This document shows positions 52,198-62,329 of a stretch of DNA of 64,000 bases, piece after piece. Made by a program: the position numbers and the translations under genes. The stretch spans positions 70,091-134,090 of the forward strand of contig NZ_JBIYSM020000003.1 in assembly GCF_044759095.2 (NCBI RefSeq). The letters run 5' to 3'. This DNA comes from JBIYSM02 sp044759095. GTDB taxonomy: Bacteria; Bacillota; Bacilli; Brevibacillales; Brevibacillaceae. Below the pieces are notes generated by a model. The model had not been told where the DNA came from. It saw only the letters and a program-made list of their open reading frames with translations, and did no database searches. The stretch's first letter is position 1. Every line of letters begins with the position of its first letter.

Positions 52198-55100
52198 ATG
52201 GAAATCATCAATAACATCGACCATCTTCTTGGCGAAAATTTGAAACTTGAGGTTCGCAATGGTAGCAAAGTATCGATTGCTGCATCATGTTTCTCCATTT
52301 ATGCATATGAAGCCTTAATGAAAGAACTGAATCAGGTGGAAGAAGTCCGGTTCATCTTCACCTCTCCCACCTTTATTGCGGATAGCATAAAAAAGGAGAA
52401 GCGGGAATTTTACATCCCGAAACGGAATCGGGAAAAAAGCTTGTACGGCACCGAATTTGAAATCCGCCTCAAAAACGAATTGACGCTCAAAGCAATTGCA
52501 AAAGAATGCAGCGACTGGATTCGCAAGAAAGTCACGTTCAAATCGAACCGTACTTCAGGTTCGATGCAAGGCATGTTGAATGTGCAGACTGCCGACGAGT
52601 CGATCACCTATATGCCGATTGATGGCTTTACAACCGTTGATCTTGGTTATGAAAAGGGCAATGCTCTCTCTAAGATGGTGAACAAGTTCACGGAAGCTCC
52701 ATTTACCAAAATGTATTTTGATCTGTTCGATCAGGTGTGGAACGACAAAAGTAAGCTTGAAGATGTCACGAACCAAGTCGTGGAGCATATTTCATCCGTG
52801 TATAAAGAGAACTCTCCGGAGTTCATTTACTATGTTATTTTGTACAACATCTTTAACGAATTTCTATCGGACATCACAGAAGACATTTTGCCCAATGAAG
52901 CAACCGGATTCAAAGAGACGGAAATCTGGAAACGTCTCTATCACTTCCAGAAAGACGCGGTTCTTGGTGCGATTAATAAACTGGAAAAATACAATGGATG
53001 TATTCTGGCAGACAGCGTCGGTCTAGGAAAAACATTCACGGCACTAGGGGTCATCAAATACTATGAGCTTCGCAACAAGTCCGTATTGTTGCTATGTCCC
53101 AAGAAGCTCGGCGACAACTGGCTTACATATAAACAGAACGTGACCAACAACATTCTGTATGCCGACCGATTCCGCTACGACGTACTCTACCATACGGATA
53201 TATCGCGGGAAAGAGGCAAATCAAACGACATTCCGCTCGACCGGTTGAATTGGGGCAATTATGATCTGCTTGTCATTGATGAGTCGCATAACTTCCGCAA
53301 CAACGAAGCCAAGAAAGATAAAGAGACGCGGTATCAGATGCTGATGCGGAAAGTGTTGAAAAGCGGCGTGAAGACAAAAGTGCTTATGCTGTCTGCTACG
53401 CCTGTGAACAATAAGTTCATGGATCTTCGCAACCAGCTTGCCTTGGCATATGAAGGAAATCCTGAAGAAATCAACAACAAGCTGGGGACGGAGCGGGGTA
53501 TCAACGACATCTTCAAACGAGCCCAGTTCGCGTTTAACCAGTGGTCCAAGTTGGATGTAGCTGAGCGGACAACGGAGACGCTTCTTGGTATGCTCGACTT
53601 CGACTTTTTTGAGCTGCTGGACAGTTTGACGATCGCCCGGTCACGCAAGCATATCCAGAAGTATTACAAAGCGGAGGAGATTGGCGAGTTCCCAAGACGG
53701 TTGCCGCCTCTCTCGAAGTTTTGCGATTTAACGGACAGAACGGATGTCATCGGGTATAATGATATTTTTATAGAGTTGTCCAGAATCAATCTCGGCATCT
53801 ATGCTCCGTTCAAATACATTCAGCCGAGCCGATTGCGTTTCTATGAAGAGTTGTATGACACGAGCGTGAAAGGCGGAAGCGGGAGCTTCAGGCAGATGGA
53901 TCGTGAAGGAAGCTTGCAGCTCTTGATGCGTATTAACCTGCTGAAACGCTTGGAAAGTTCAGTGGAGTCGTTCCGATTGACCCTTTCCAAGATTGTATCC
54001 AAACTCGATCAGACGCTTCAGCAAATCGAAGCGTTCGAGCGAAGCGGTAAGTCCGAAGCTGTAGGTTATACCGATATTGAGGATGCCAATCTTGACGATG
54101 CCGACTGGTTGGACGATGATTTCAGCATCGGGGATACGATCAAGATCAATTTGTCCGATATGGATGTTCTTCGCTGGAAAGAAGATTTGACGAATGACCG
54201 CAACATACTTTCTGCCCTACTGACTGAGATGCGGAAAGTAACGCCTGAACATGATGAGAAGCTAAACACATTAAAGCAAGTGATCGATCACAAAATGAAT
54301 CATCCGATCAACCCCGGCAACCGCAAGGTCATCATTTTCAGTGCATTCACGGATACCGCGGCGTACTTGTACAAGCATTTATCTGCGTACATGATGGCGG
54401 AGTACAATATCGACACGGCCATAATCGTCGGCAGCGACGAGAACAAAAACACCGCTGGTTTGCGGAATGACATCAGCACATTGTTGACCTGCTTCTCGCC
54501 GCGATCCAAGGAGAAGAAACTGACCATGCCGGATGTAAAAGGCGAGATTGATCTGCTCATCGCTTCTGACTGTATCTCCGAAGGTCAAAACTTGCAAGAT
54601 TGCGACTATCTCATCAACTATGACATTCACTGGAATCCAGTACGTATTATTCAACGATTTGGTCGGATAGATCGGATAGGGTCGCAAAACAAGGAAATTC
54701 AATTGGTGAACTTCTGGCCAAACATGACGCTGGATGAATACATTCAGTTAAAAGAACGGGTCGAAAATCGCATGGTCATCATGGATATGACGGCAACCGG
54801 CGATGATAACGTTCTGTTCAATCAATCCAGCGATCTGGAATATCGGAAGCAGCAACTTCATCGTTTGCAAAAGGAAGTCGTCGATCTGGATGATATGAAC
54901 ACAGGCGTCTCCATCACCGATTTGGGTCTAAACGATTTTCGCATGGACTTGGTGAACTATGTCAAGGAGAATGACGAACTTGATACCGTGCCAAGCGGAC
55001 TGCATGCGGTTGTGGCTGCCGATGAAGACAAGGGAGCAAACCCCGGCGTCATCTTTGTTCTTCGTAACGTCAATGAAGAATTGAATCCCGACAAGCAGAA

Positions 55101-55452
55101 CCGGTTGCATCCCTTTTACCTTGTCTATATGAGCGAAGACGGCGAAGTCATCACCAATCATATGGATGTCAAAAAGACGTTGGATATCCTGCGAGCCTTA
55201 TGCAGAGGGCAATCGGAACCGATGATGGATGCTTGCCGCAGCTTCAATCAAGCGACGAAAGACGGCAGAAAGATGGACATGTATTCCATGCTGTTGGAAG
55301 AGACCATCCGCTCGATTGTACAGGTGAAAGAAGAAAACGATCTGGATAGCTTGTTCTCTTCGGGAGGCACGACAGCACTTATAGACTCGATTAAAGGGCT
55401 TGAGGACTTTGAACTCATCACCTTTGTCGTCATCAGGCAGGTGAATGCATAA
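52198..55452 (+). CDS. SNF2-type helicase with PLD-like N-terminal domain
   Basis: First gene of the island's restriction operon. 1084 residues. Residues 20-60 (KVSIAASCFSIYAYEAL) begin a phospholipase-D-like fold, but the second half has no HxKx4D motif (MQGML where HxK would be), so nuclease activity is unlikely. SF2/SNF2 motifs: Walker A DSVGLGKT 272-279, Walker B DESH 361-364, MLSATPVNN near 397, and motifs V-VI ISEGQNLQDCDYLINYD and IIQRFGRIDRIGS near 793-830. C-terminal 250 residues unknown. ATG follows AAGAGG. Ends in TAATG overlap with the next gene. Likely ATP-driven translocase that works with Mod and Res. Confidence 0.9.
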   Translation: MEIINNIDHLLGENLKLEVRNGSKVSIAASCFSIYAYEALMKELNQVEEVRFIFTSPTFIADSIKKEKREFYIPKRNREKSLYGTEFEIRLKNELTLKAIAKECSDWIRKKVTFKSNRTSGSMQGMLNVQTADESITYMPIDGFTTVDLGYEKGNALSKMVNKFTEAPFTKMYFDLFDQVWNDKSKLEDVTNQVVEHISSVYKENSPEFIYYVILYNIFNEFLSDITEDILPNEATGFKETEIWKRLYHFQKDAVLGAINKLEKYNGCILADSVGLGKTFTALGVIKYYELRNKSVLLLCPKKLGDNWLTYKQNVTNNILYADRFRYDVLYHTDISRERGKSNDIPLDRLNWGNYDLLVIDESHNFRNNEAKKDKETRYQMLMRKVLKSGVKTKVLMLSATPVNNKFMDLRNQLALAYEGNPEEINNKLGTERGINDIFKRAQFAFNQWSKLDVAERTTETLLGMLDFDFFELLDSLTIARSRKHIQKYYKAEEIGEFPRRLPPLSKFCDLTDRTDVIGYNDIFIELSRINLGIYAPFKYIQPSRLRFYEELYDTSVKGGSGSFRQMDREGSLQLLMRINLLKRLESSVESFRLTLSKIVSKLDQTLQQIEAFERSGKSEAVGYTDIEDANLDDADWLDDDFSIGDTIKINLSDMDVLRWKEDLTNDRNILSALLTEMRKVTPEHDEKLNTLKQVIDHKMNHPINPGNRKVIIFSAFTDTAAYLYKHLSAYMMAEYNIDTAIIVGSDENKNTAGLRNDISTLLTCFSPRSKEKKLTMPDVKGEIDLLIASDCISEGQNLQDCDYLINYDIHWNPVRIIQRFGRIDRIGSQNKEIQLVNFWPNMTLDEYIQLKERVENRMVIMDMTATGDDNVLFNQSSDLEYRKQQLHRLQKEVVDLDDMNTGVSITDLGLNDFRMDLVNYVKENDELDTVPSGLHAVVAADEDKGANPGVIFVLRNVNEELNPDKQNRLHPFYLVYMSEDGEVITNHMDVKKTLDILRALCRGQSEPMMDACRSFNQATKDGRKMDMYSMLLEETIRSIVQVKEENDLDSLFSSGGTTALIDSIKGLEDFELITFVVIRQVNA

Positions 55453-56105
55453 TGTTTCAATTGCCTTCAAGCACGCTTGTAAACCGTAAAATTCCGAAGA
55501 ACAAATTTTATGAGAAGCTGCGAGCAAATCATCATCTTAAGGAACTGTTTACTGAACTAGTCGAATCGATCCTCTGGAAGCACAAGCTATCCAAGGACAC
55601 GATTCGTCTTGAACCGAAAGAGGATATCGAAGAAATTCAGATTTTCGAAGTCCATTTGAAGGAGCAATCGTACTCCCTTGAATTGTTGCGGAGCATAGAT
55701 AAGGCGATTCCCTATCCTATCTTGCATGTACTGATGGTTGAGGGACAGGCCAAGCTTGCCATCGCGTATAAAGAACGAAATCAGACCGACGACAATCGGT
55801 CTGTCGTTCGTTCCTACCATGAGACGGACTGGCAGCCGGTGGAGAGTATCGAGCTGAACATCCTCCAAGGACTCGATCTAAAGGCTGTGTATGAGAACAT
55901 CATCCGCCAACTGCTTCCCATTAAGATGAAGTCGGAAATCGAGCTTTCAGCGGTTTTGGAGCGGCAAGCCCATATTGATAAGCTTACGCAAGAATGCCAA
56001 CGGCTAGAGTCCAAGATACGGGCTGAAAAACAATTCAACAAGAAGGTTGAATTGAACATGGAGCTACAACGAAAGAGGAAAGAGTTGAATCAACTTCTTG
56101 ATTAA
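55452..56105 (+). CDS. DUF4391 domain protein
   Basis: 217 residues; SSTLVNRKIPKNKFYEKL, LTRELVESI-like helix (FTELVESILWKHKLSKDTI), EEIQIFEVHLKE, IDKAIPYPILHVL and AKLAIAYKER match DUF4391. The last 45 residues are a charged coiled coil. Its start overlaps the helicase stop by one base (TAATG), so the two are made together, probably as a complex. The family has no known function; it tends to sit between a helicase and a type III methylase gene. Confidence 0.85.
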   Translation: MFQLPSSTLVNRKIPKNKFYEKLRANHHLKELFTELVESILWKHKLSKDTIRLEPKEDIEEIQIFEVHLKEQSYSLELLRSIDKAIPYPILHVLMVEGQAKLAIAYKERNQTDDNRSVVRSYHETDWQPVESIELNILQGLDLKAVYENIIRQLLPIKMKSEIELSAVLERQAHIDKLTQECQRLESKIRAEKQFNKKVELNMELQRKRKELNQLLD

Positions 56106-56122
56106 GGAAACGGAGGTCAACC

Positions 56123-57979
56123 ATGAAGAAGCTGACAATGAAATCGGTCGATTTGACTCAAGCCAATATCGATAAGATTGCAAAGTTGTTCCCCAACGTG
56201 ATCACCGAAGCCAGAGATGAACAAGGAAAAATCAAGCGAGCGGTCGATTTTGATTTGTTGAAGCAGGAACTGTCTGACTTTCTTGTAGAAGGTGACAAGG
56301 AACGGTATCAATTGACATGGCCAGGAAAGAAACAAGCCATTCTGAACGCAAATACTCCAATTGATAAAACACTAAGACCGATCAAAGAAGATAGCGTCGA
56401 TTGGGACAATACGAAAAACATATACATTGAGGGTGATAACCTTGAAGTACTGAAGTTGCTTCAAGAATCATACTTGAACAAAGTTAAATGTATTTATATC
56501 GATCCGCCATACAATACGGGCAATGATTTTGTATATAAGGATAATTATCGAGAGTCAGTAGATGAATATCTGGAAGAATCGGGTCAAGTCGATGACAGCG
56601 GAAATCGATTGGTCCCAAATCCGAATTCAAATGGTCGGTTTCATAGTGATTGGTTGACAATGATGTACTCTAGGCTAAAGGTTTCAAGGAATCTACTTAA
56701 AAATGACGGTGTCATCTTTATTAGTATTGACGACAATGAATTGAATAATATGCAAAAGATTTGTGATGAAATATTCGGGAAAGAGTCTTTTGTGGGTTGT
56801 TTTGTTTGGAAACGAAGGGCTTCATCAGCAATGGCCTCAAATTTGGTTTCGACTGATCATGAATATGTATTGGCTTATGGTAAAAATAGCGGAGTAGTTT
56901 TCAAAGGCAAGGAAAAAAATTATTCAACATATAAAAATCCCGACAATGATCCAAGAGGTCCATGGACGCTCGGTGATTTGACGGTAGGAATGACAAAGGA
57001 TCAAAGACCCAATCAGTTTTATGATTTAATTGATCCGAAAACAAATAAAGTTTATAAGGCTAATCCAAATAGAGTTTGGGCATTTATCCCAGAATCGATG
57101 CAAAAATTGCTCGCTGAAGAGAGAGTGGTTTTTCCAGAAGACAACAGTAAACGTCCTATGCTGAAACGATTTATGAGTGAATTAAAGCGGGACGTTGATC
57201 CAATCTCAACTTTACTTCTTGAAGTTGGAATGAATTCTGAAGGAACTAAGATCATCAAGGAGCTCTTTGATATTCCAATCTTTAATTACTCGAAACCAGT
57301 CTCTCTAATCGAGCAATTGCTTGAACAAGTCACGAATTCATCAGATATAATTCTGGACTTTTTCTCTGGATCTGCTACAACGGCAGAAGCTGTGTTTAAG
57401 CTTAATGTGAAAGATCAGTCGGTTCGTTCATTCATAATGGTTCAAATACCGGAAACGATTGATGATACAGCGGAAGCAAAGAGTGCTGGGTTAACAAACA
57501 TCTGCGAAATCGGCAAAGAACGCATCCGCCGAGCCGCCAAGAAAATAAAAGAAGAAACAGGGGCCGACATCGATTACGGCTTCCGGGTATTCCGCGTGGA
57601 TTCATCGAACATGAAAGATGTTTACTATACACCTGACAAGCTGAGGCAGGGCGAACTGTTCGATCTCGAATCCAATATCAAGGAAGATCGTACCGGGGAA
57701 GATTTGCTCATCCAGGTCATGCTGGAGCTCGGCCTTGAGCTTTCGCTGCCTATGGAAACGAAGCAGCTTGAAGGGAAGACGGTTCATTACGTCGCCGGGA
57801 ACTCTTTAATCGCATGTTTTGATGACAACGTGCCGGAATCCGTTATGAAACAAATTGCCGCAGAACAGCCTCTTCGGGTTGTATTCCGCGACAGTTCCTT
57901 TGAAGATGATTCCGCACGAATCAATGTAGAAGAATTGTTCAAGATGCTCTCTCCGGGCACAGAAATTCAAGTGCTGTAA
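56123..57979 (+). CDS. mod: Type III restriction-modification methyltransferase (Mod)
   Basis: Adenine-N6 methyltransferase that also gives target recognition. 618 residues, beta-class order: motif IV DPPYNTG at 127-133 precedes motif I DFFSGSATT at 412-420. NIYIEGDNLEVLKLLQ near 98, NSNGRFHSDWLTMMYSRL and GVIFISIDDNE are typical Mod blocks. The central target-recognition region (about 56600-57470) is clearly more AT-rich than both ends of the gene. GGAGG 7-8 bases before ATG. 17 bases after DUF4391. Confidence 0.95.
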   Translation: MKKLTMKSVDLTQANIDKIAKLFPNVITEARDEQGKIKRAVDFDLLKQELSDFLVEGDKERYQLTWPGKKQAILNANTPIDKTLRPIKEDSVDWDNTKNIYIEGDNLEVLKLLQESYLNKVKCIYIDPPYNTGNDFVYKDNYRESVDEYLEESGQVDDSGNRLVPNPNSNGRFHSDWLTMMYSRLKVSRNLLKNDGVIFISIDDNELNNMQKICDEIFGKESFVGCFVWKRRASSAMASNLVSTDHEYVLAYGKNSGVVFKGKEKNYSTYKNPDNDPRGPWTLGDLTVGMTKDQRPNQFYDLIDPKTNKVYKANPNRVWAFIPESMQKLLAEERVVFPEDNSKRPMLKRFMSELKRDVDPISTLLLEVGMNSEGTKIIKELFDIPIFNYSKPVSLIEQLLEQVTNSSDIILDFFSGSATTAEAVFKLNVKDQSVRSFIMVQIPETIDDTAEAKSAGLTNICEIGKERIRRAAKKIKEETGADIDYGFRVFRVDSSNMKDVYYTPDKLRQGELFDLESNIKEDRTGEDLLIQVMLELGLELSLPMETKQLEGKTVHYVAGNSLIACFDDNVPESVMKQIAAEQPLRVVFRDSSFEDDSARINVEELFKMLSPGTEIQVL

Positions 57980-57994
57980 GGTGGTGAGCTCAAA

Positions 57995-60900
57995 TTGAAG
58001 ATCAAATTCAAACATCAGCAGTTTCAGTTGGACGCCGTGAAAAGTATCGTGGATTGCTTTGAGGGGCAGCCTAATGAGTTGTCCCGATTTACACTTGACC
58101 GAGGCAGAAGACAAAAGCCGGAACAAATGGTCATGGATGATCTTGCGAATACCGAACAAGCGAACATCGGATTCAAGAACAACGCTATTCAATTGATTGA
58201 TCAAGAAATCTTAAAAAACATTCAAACGGTGCAACGGAAGAACGGTCTGAAAATATCCGAGAAGCTTGAAGGCAAATATAATCTGACGATCGAAATGGAA
58301 ACCGGGACAGGCAAAACCTACACGTACATCCGTACCATGTTCGAACTATACCAAAAGTACGGATGGAGCAAGTTTATTGTCGTTGTTCCTTCTATCGCCA
58401 TTCGTGAAGGTGTGCTCAAGACATTCCAGATTACGGAAGATCACTTCATGTCCGAATACGGCACGAAGGCACGATACTTTGTGTATAATTCGAAGCAATT
58501 GCACCATATCGAGAAATTTGCCAGCGACGCCGGGATCAATGTCATGATTATCAACTCGCAAGCCTTTAATGCGAGAGGGAAAGATGCAAGACGGATTTAC
58601 ATGGAACTGGATGATTTCAACAGCCGCAAACCGATAGACGTTCTGGCGAGCACGAATCCGATCCTGATCATAGACGAGCCTCAATCTGTTGAAGGCAAAC
58701 AGACGAAAGAATCTCTGAAGGCATTCAATCCGTTGTTTACCTTGCGTTATTCGGCGACGCATCGTGAAGATTACAACAAAGTGTACCGACTCGACGCTCT
58801 GGATGCATACAACAAAAAGCTGGTGAAAAAGATCAGCGTGAAGGGGATTTCGGCTAAAGGAACAAGCGGCACGGACAGCTATCTGTATCTGGAAGGCATC
58901 GATGTGAGCACGAAGCAGGCTCCGGTGGCCCGGCTGGAATTCGAAGTGAAGACAAAAACGGGCCTTGCAAGAAAAACGCAAAAAATCAGGCAGAACGATG
59001 ATCTGTACCAATTGTCCGGTGAGCTTGAGCAGTACAAGGGATACAAAGTGTCCGAAATTAATGGGCAAAACAACAGCATTAGCTTTATAAACGGCGTAAC
59101 TTTATACGCTGGTGACGTCCAGGGGGATGTAGGAGAACTGCATTTCCGTCGGATTCAGATTCGGGAAACGATTAAGTCACATTTCGAGAAGGAACGAGCG
59201 ATGTTTCATCAAGGGATTAAAGTGCTATCGCTCTTTTTCATCGATGAGGTGGCGAAATACCGGCAATATGATAAAAATGGCTCGGAATTAAATGGCGTCT
59301 ACGTAGATATGTTTGAGGAAGAATACACGGCTTTGCTCAATGAGCAATTGTCGCTATTTGCAGATGATCCATATATCCAATATTTGAATCGGATACAGGT
59401 GAAAGAAACGCATAAGGGTTATTTCTCGATCGATAAGAAAAGCAACCGTTATGTCGATCCGAAGGTATCGGCAAGAGAGACGGACTCCGATGATGCGGAC
59501 GCTTATGACCTGATTATGCGGGATAAAGAGCGATTGCTTAGCTTCTCGGAACCCACTCGGTTTATCTTCTCCCACTCTGCTCTTAAGGAAGGTTGGGATA
59601 ATCCGAATGTGTTTCAGATTTGCACGCTGAAACATAGCGATTCCACCATCAAGAAACGTCAGGAAGTCGGGCGGGGACTCCGGCTTTGTGTCAATCAGAA
59701 TGGTGAACGGATGGATTCGAGTGTACCAGGTATCGACGTTCATGAGATTAATGTGCTGACCGTCATCGCCAGTGAGTCGTACGAGCAATTTGCGAAACAG
59801 CTGCAAAATGAAATCGCCGAAACGCTGTCCGATCGCCCACGCAAAGCAGATCGCGACTTCTTCTTGGATAAAGTGTTGAAGAATGCACGCGGCGAGCAAT
59901 TGAAATTAGAAGATGCCTTGGCAAGCAAGTTACTGTACACGTTCATTAAAAATGATTATGTGGATGATCAGTACAATTTGACGGATGTTTATTTTAATGC
60001 TGTAGAAAACCAGAGTCTCAAACTTCCTGAGGAATTGACGGACTTTCAGGAACCGTTGGTCGAATTGGTTAAGTCGATTTATGTAGAGGGCAAATCGAAT
60101 CTGGCGGATAATGAACGGAACCGCAATATTGCTTCCGTTACGGTCAATAACAATTTTTATAAAAAGGAATTTCAAGAGCTTTGGAACCAAATTAATCGCA
60201 AATCCGTGTATACCGTCAAATTCGACTCCGAGGAACTTGTTAAGAAATGTGTATGGACTTTGGACAATCATTTACAAGTGCCTGCGATCCGATATGCAAT
60301 CAGGCATGGCGAAATGAACCGAATTGAGTCCCAACAACAGTTAAAATCGGGGGAAGCCTTTCTGACACGTGAAACAAAAACCGAGTTTGTGGAAGTGAAA
60401 CCGGATTTTCGGGTGAAATACGATTTGGTCGGAAAGCTAATGGACGAAACGCGGCTGACGAGAAAGACGATCGTGGCAATTTTAACGGGGATCAAAGAAG
60501 CGACTTTCCTTCAATTCCGCAAAAACCCGGAAGAATTCATGATTCGTGCCGCCAAGCTGATCAACGAGCAGAAGGCGACGACGATCATTGAATCCATCAC
60601 ATATGATGTTCTCAATGATACGTTCGAAGCGGACGTATTTACGAAAAATACATTATCAGGGCAATTAGGGCAGAATGCGGTACCGGTTGAAAAACACATT
60701 TACGACTATGTTGTGACGGATTCCAAGATCGAGCGTGCTTTTGCTAAAGAGCTTGATGTCAGCAACGAAGTTCGAGTGTACGCCAAACTGCCGCGGGGAT
60801 TTTTCATCCCGACGCCAATGGGCAATTACAATCCTGACTGGGCGATTGTATTCAAAGAAGGCGAAGTCAAGCACATTTACTTCATCGCGGAAACGAAAGG

Positions 60901-61045
60901 CTCCATGGAATCCATGGAACTCCGTGAAGTGGAGAAGGCGAAGATCGAATGTGCCCGGAAACACTTTGCTAAGTTGAATACAGGTCAATTGAAGTATGAT
61001 GTGGTGAACAGTTATGAGAAGTTGTTGGAGATTGTGAAGGCTTGA
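57995..61045 (+). CDS. res: Type III restriction endonuclease subunit (Res)
   Basis: ATP-driven DNA translocase and nuclease. 1016 residues: SF2 helicase with Walker A METGTGKT (Lys107), DEPQ box 227-230, RYSATHRE motif III, and QEVGRGLRL motif VI near 560. C-terminal PD-(D/E)xK nuclease: NPDWAIVF with Asp948 and AETKG with Glu966 and Lys968, all intact. TTG start at 57995 with GGTGGTGAG upstream, 15 bases after mod. Should cleave DNA lacking Mod methylation when two head-to-head sites are present, as for EcoP-type enzymes. Confidence 0.95.
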   Translation: MKIKFKHQQFQLDAVKSIVDCFEGQPNELSRFTLDRGRRQKPEQMVMDDLANTEQANIGFKNNAIQLIDQEILKNIQTVQRKNGLKISEKLEGKYNLTIEMETGTGKTYTYIRTMFELYQKYGWSKFIVVVPSIAIREGVLKTFQITEDHFMSEYGTKARYFVYNSKQLHHIEKFASDAGINVMIINSQAFNARGKDARRIYMELDDFNSRKPIDVLASTNPILIIDEPQSVEGKQTKESLKAFNPLFTLRYSATHREDYNKVYRLDALDAYNKKLVKKISVKGISAKGTSGTDSYLYLEGIDVSTKQAPVARLEFEVKTKTGLARKTQKIRQNDDLYQLSGELEQYKGYKVSEINGQNNSISFINGVTLYAGDVQGDVGELHFRRIQIRETIKSHFEKERAMFHQGIKVLSLFFIDEVAKYRQYDKNGSELNGVYVDMFEEEYTALLNEQLSLFADDPYIQYLNRIQVKETHKGYFSIDKKSNRYVDPKVSARETDSDDADAYDLIMRDKERLLSFSEPTRFIFSHSALKEGWDNPNVFQICTLKHSDSTIKKRQEVGRGLRLCVNQNGERMDSSVPGIDVHEINVLTVIASESYEQFAKQLQNEIAETLSDRPRKADRDFFLDKVLKNARGEQLKLEDALASKLLYTFIKNDYVDDQYNLTDVYFNAVENQSLKLPEELTDFQEPLVELVKSIYVEGKSNLADNERNRNIASVTVNNNFYKKEFQELWNQINRKSVYTVKFDSEELVKKCVWTLDNHLQVPAIRYAIRHGEMNRIESQQQLKSGEAFLTRETKTEFVEVKPDFRVKYDLVGKLMDETRLTRKTIVAILTGIKEATFLQFRKNPEEFMIRAAKLINEQKATTIIESITYDVLNDTFEADVFTKNTLSGQLGQNAVPVEKHIYDYVVTDSKIERAFAKELDVSNEVRVYAKLPRGFFIPTPMGNYNPDWAIVFKEGEVKHIYFIAETKGSMESMELREVEKAKIECARKHFAKLNTGQLKYDVVNSYEKLLEIVKA

Positions 61046-61177
61046 ATTAAACTTTGGGCATAATATTGCTGGAATTTGTTAATCGGTGATACTGGTTGAA
61101 TAGCTACAGCTTATAAAATTGTGATTCCAAATACCAATGAAACATCATAAAATGAACTTAAAAAGGAGGTGGCGGAA

Positions 61178-62329
61178 GTGGCAAGAGTTGCAGTGAACCC
61201 AGAAGTGATTCGGTGGGCTTTACAACGTGCAGATGTAGCTGAGACGATTGAAAAGAAGTTCCCGAAGTTGATTAGTTGGATGAAAAATGAAACACAACCA
61301 ACATTAAGACAATTGGAGCAGCTTGCTAAAGCCACTTCCACTCCACTCGGTTTTTTCTTTTTATCTAAACCACCGCAAATACAGTTGCCTATTCCGCACT
61401 ACAGAACAATTGATGATACTTATGCTTCTAAACCAAGCCCTGACTTGCTGGAAACTGTCCAAATGATGCAACGACGGCAAGCATGGATGCGTGAATATTT
61501 GTTGGATATGGGTCAAGAGCCGCTATCCTATGTTGGATCTTGCCAATTAACGGATAAACCCAAGGACGTGGCCCAAAAAATTAGAAGGACTTTAGAAATT
61601 GGAAATGGTTGGGCAGCAGACTGTAATAGTTGGCAGGAAGCTCTCCAAATGTTAATGACTAAAATTGAGAATATTGGTGTCTTGGTTGTTAGAAATGGAA
61701 TAGTAGGGAACAACACACATAGGAAGTTGGATGTGAATGAATTCAGGGGTTTTGTTCTTGTGGACGAATATGCCCCGCTGATATTCATAAACGGAGCTGA
61801 TGGCAAGGCTGCACAGATGTTTACCATTGCTCACGAATTAGCTCACATCTGGTTTGGGGCAAGTGCAGCCTTTGATCTTTCTAACCTACAACCTTCTAAT
61901 AAAGCGATTGAGCAAGCTTGTAATCAAACAGCAGCAGAATTCCTCGTGCCAGAAGATCAGTTGAGATCGGTGTGGGGGAGTATCAATAATGACCCCGATC
62001 GGTTCAACCTTTTGGCAAAACATTTCAAGGTGAGCAGTATTGTAACAGCTCGAAGAGCTTTAGACTTGATGTTGATAACTAGAGATGAGTTTTTTAATTT
62101 TTATCATGCATGGGTTGAAATTGAGCGTAAACAAGCTCAAGATGGAGAAGGTGGGGGAAACTTCTACTCGAACCAACACTTCCGAATTGGCCGACGTTTT
62201 GCGGAAGCTGTGTTTACAAGTGCAAAGGAAGGGCGTTTGCAATATAATGAAGCATATAGACTGACAGGCCTTAAAGGAAATACCTTTTCGGAGTATGCGA
62301 AACACCTTGGAATTGAGGTGTATTCATGA
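61178..62329 (+). CDS. XRE-type regulator with ImmA/IrrE metallopeptidase domain
   Basis: 383 residues. Residues 1-70 (MARVAVNPEVIRWALQRADV) form a helix-turn-helix; residues 160-270 are an ImmA/IrrE domain with zinc motif HELAH at 219-223 and a further acid in QTAAEFLVPEDQ. GTG at 61178 is chosen because AGGAGG is 8 bases upstream and the product then starts MARV as in relatives; the GTG at 61169 lies inside the ribosome site. ATGA overlap with the next gene. Such pairs are predicted toxin-antitoxin systems in which this protein is the antitoxin or regulator. Confidence 0.9.
   Translation: MARVAVNPEVIRWALQRADVAETIEKKFPKLISWMKNETQPTLRQLEQLAKATSTPLGFFFLSKPPQIQLPIPHYRTIDDTYASKPSPDLLETVQMMQRRQAWMREYLLDMGQEPLSYVGSCQLTDKPKDVAQKIRRTLEIGNGWAADCNSWQEALQMLMTKIENIGVLVVRNGIVGNNTHRKLDVNEFRGFVLVDEYAPLIFINGADGKAAQMFTIAHELAHIWFGASAAFDLSNLQPSNKAIEQACNQTAAEFLVPEDQLRSVWGSINNDPDRFNLLAKHFKVSSIVTARRALDLMLITRDEFFNFYHAWVEIERKQAQDGEGGGNFYSNQHFRIGRRFAEAVFTSAKEGRLQYNEAYRLTGLKGNTFSEYAKHLGIEVYS

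Noticed and set aside
51903..52214. Two short overlapping frames (62 and 82 codons) before the helicase gene
   Set aside because: No ribosome sites and no family resemblance; the region reads as leader and promoter.
52198..61045. DISARM or BREX system
   Set aside because: No DUF1998 proteins, DrmC-like nuclease, PglZ or BrxC are present; Mod and Res are of type III.
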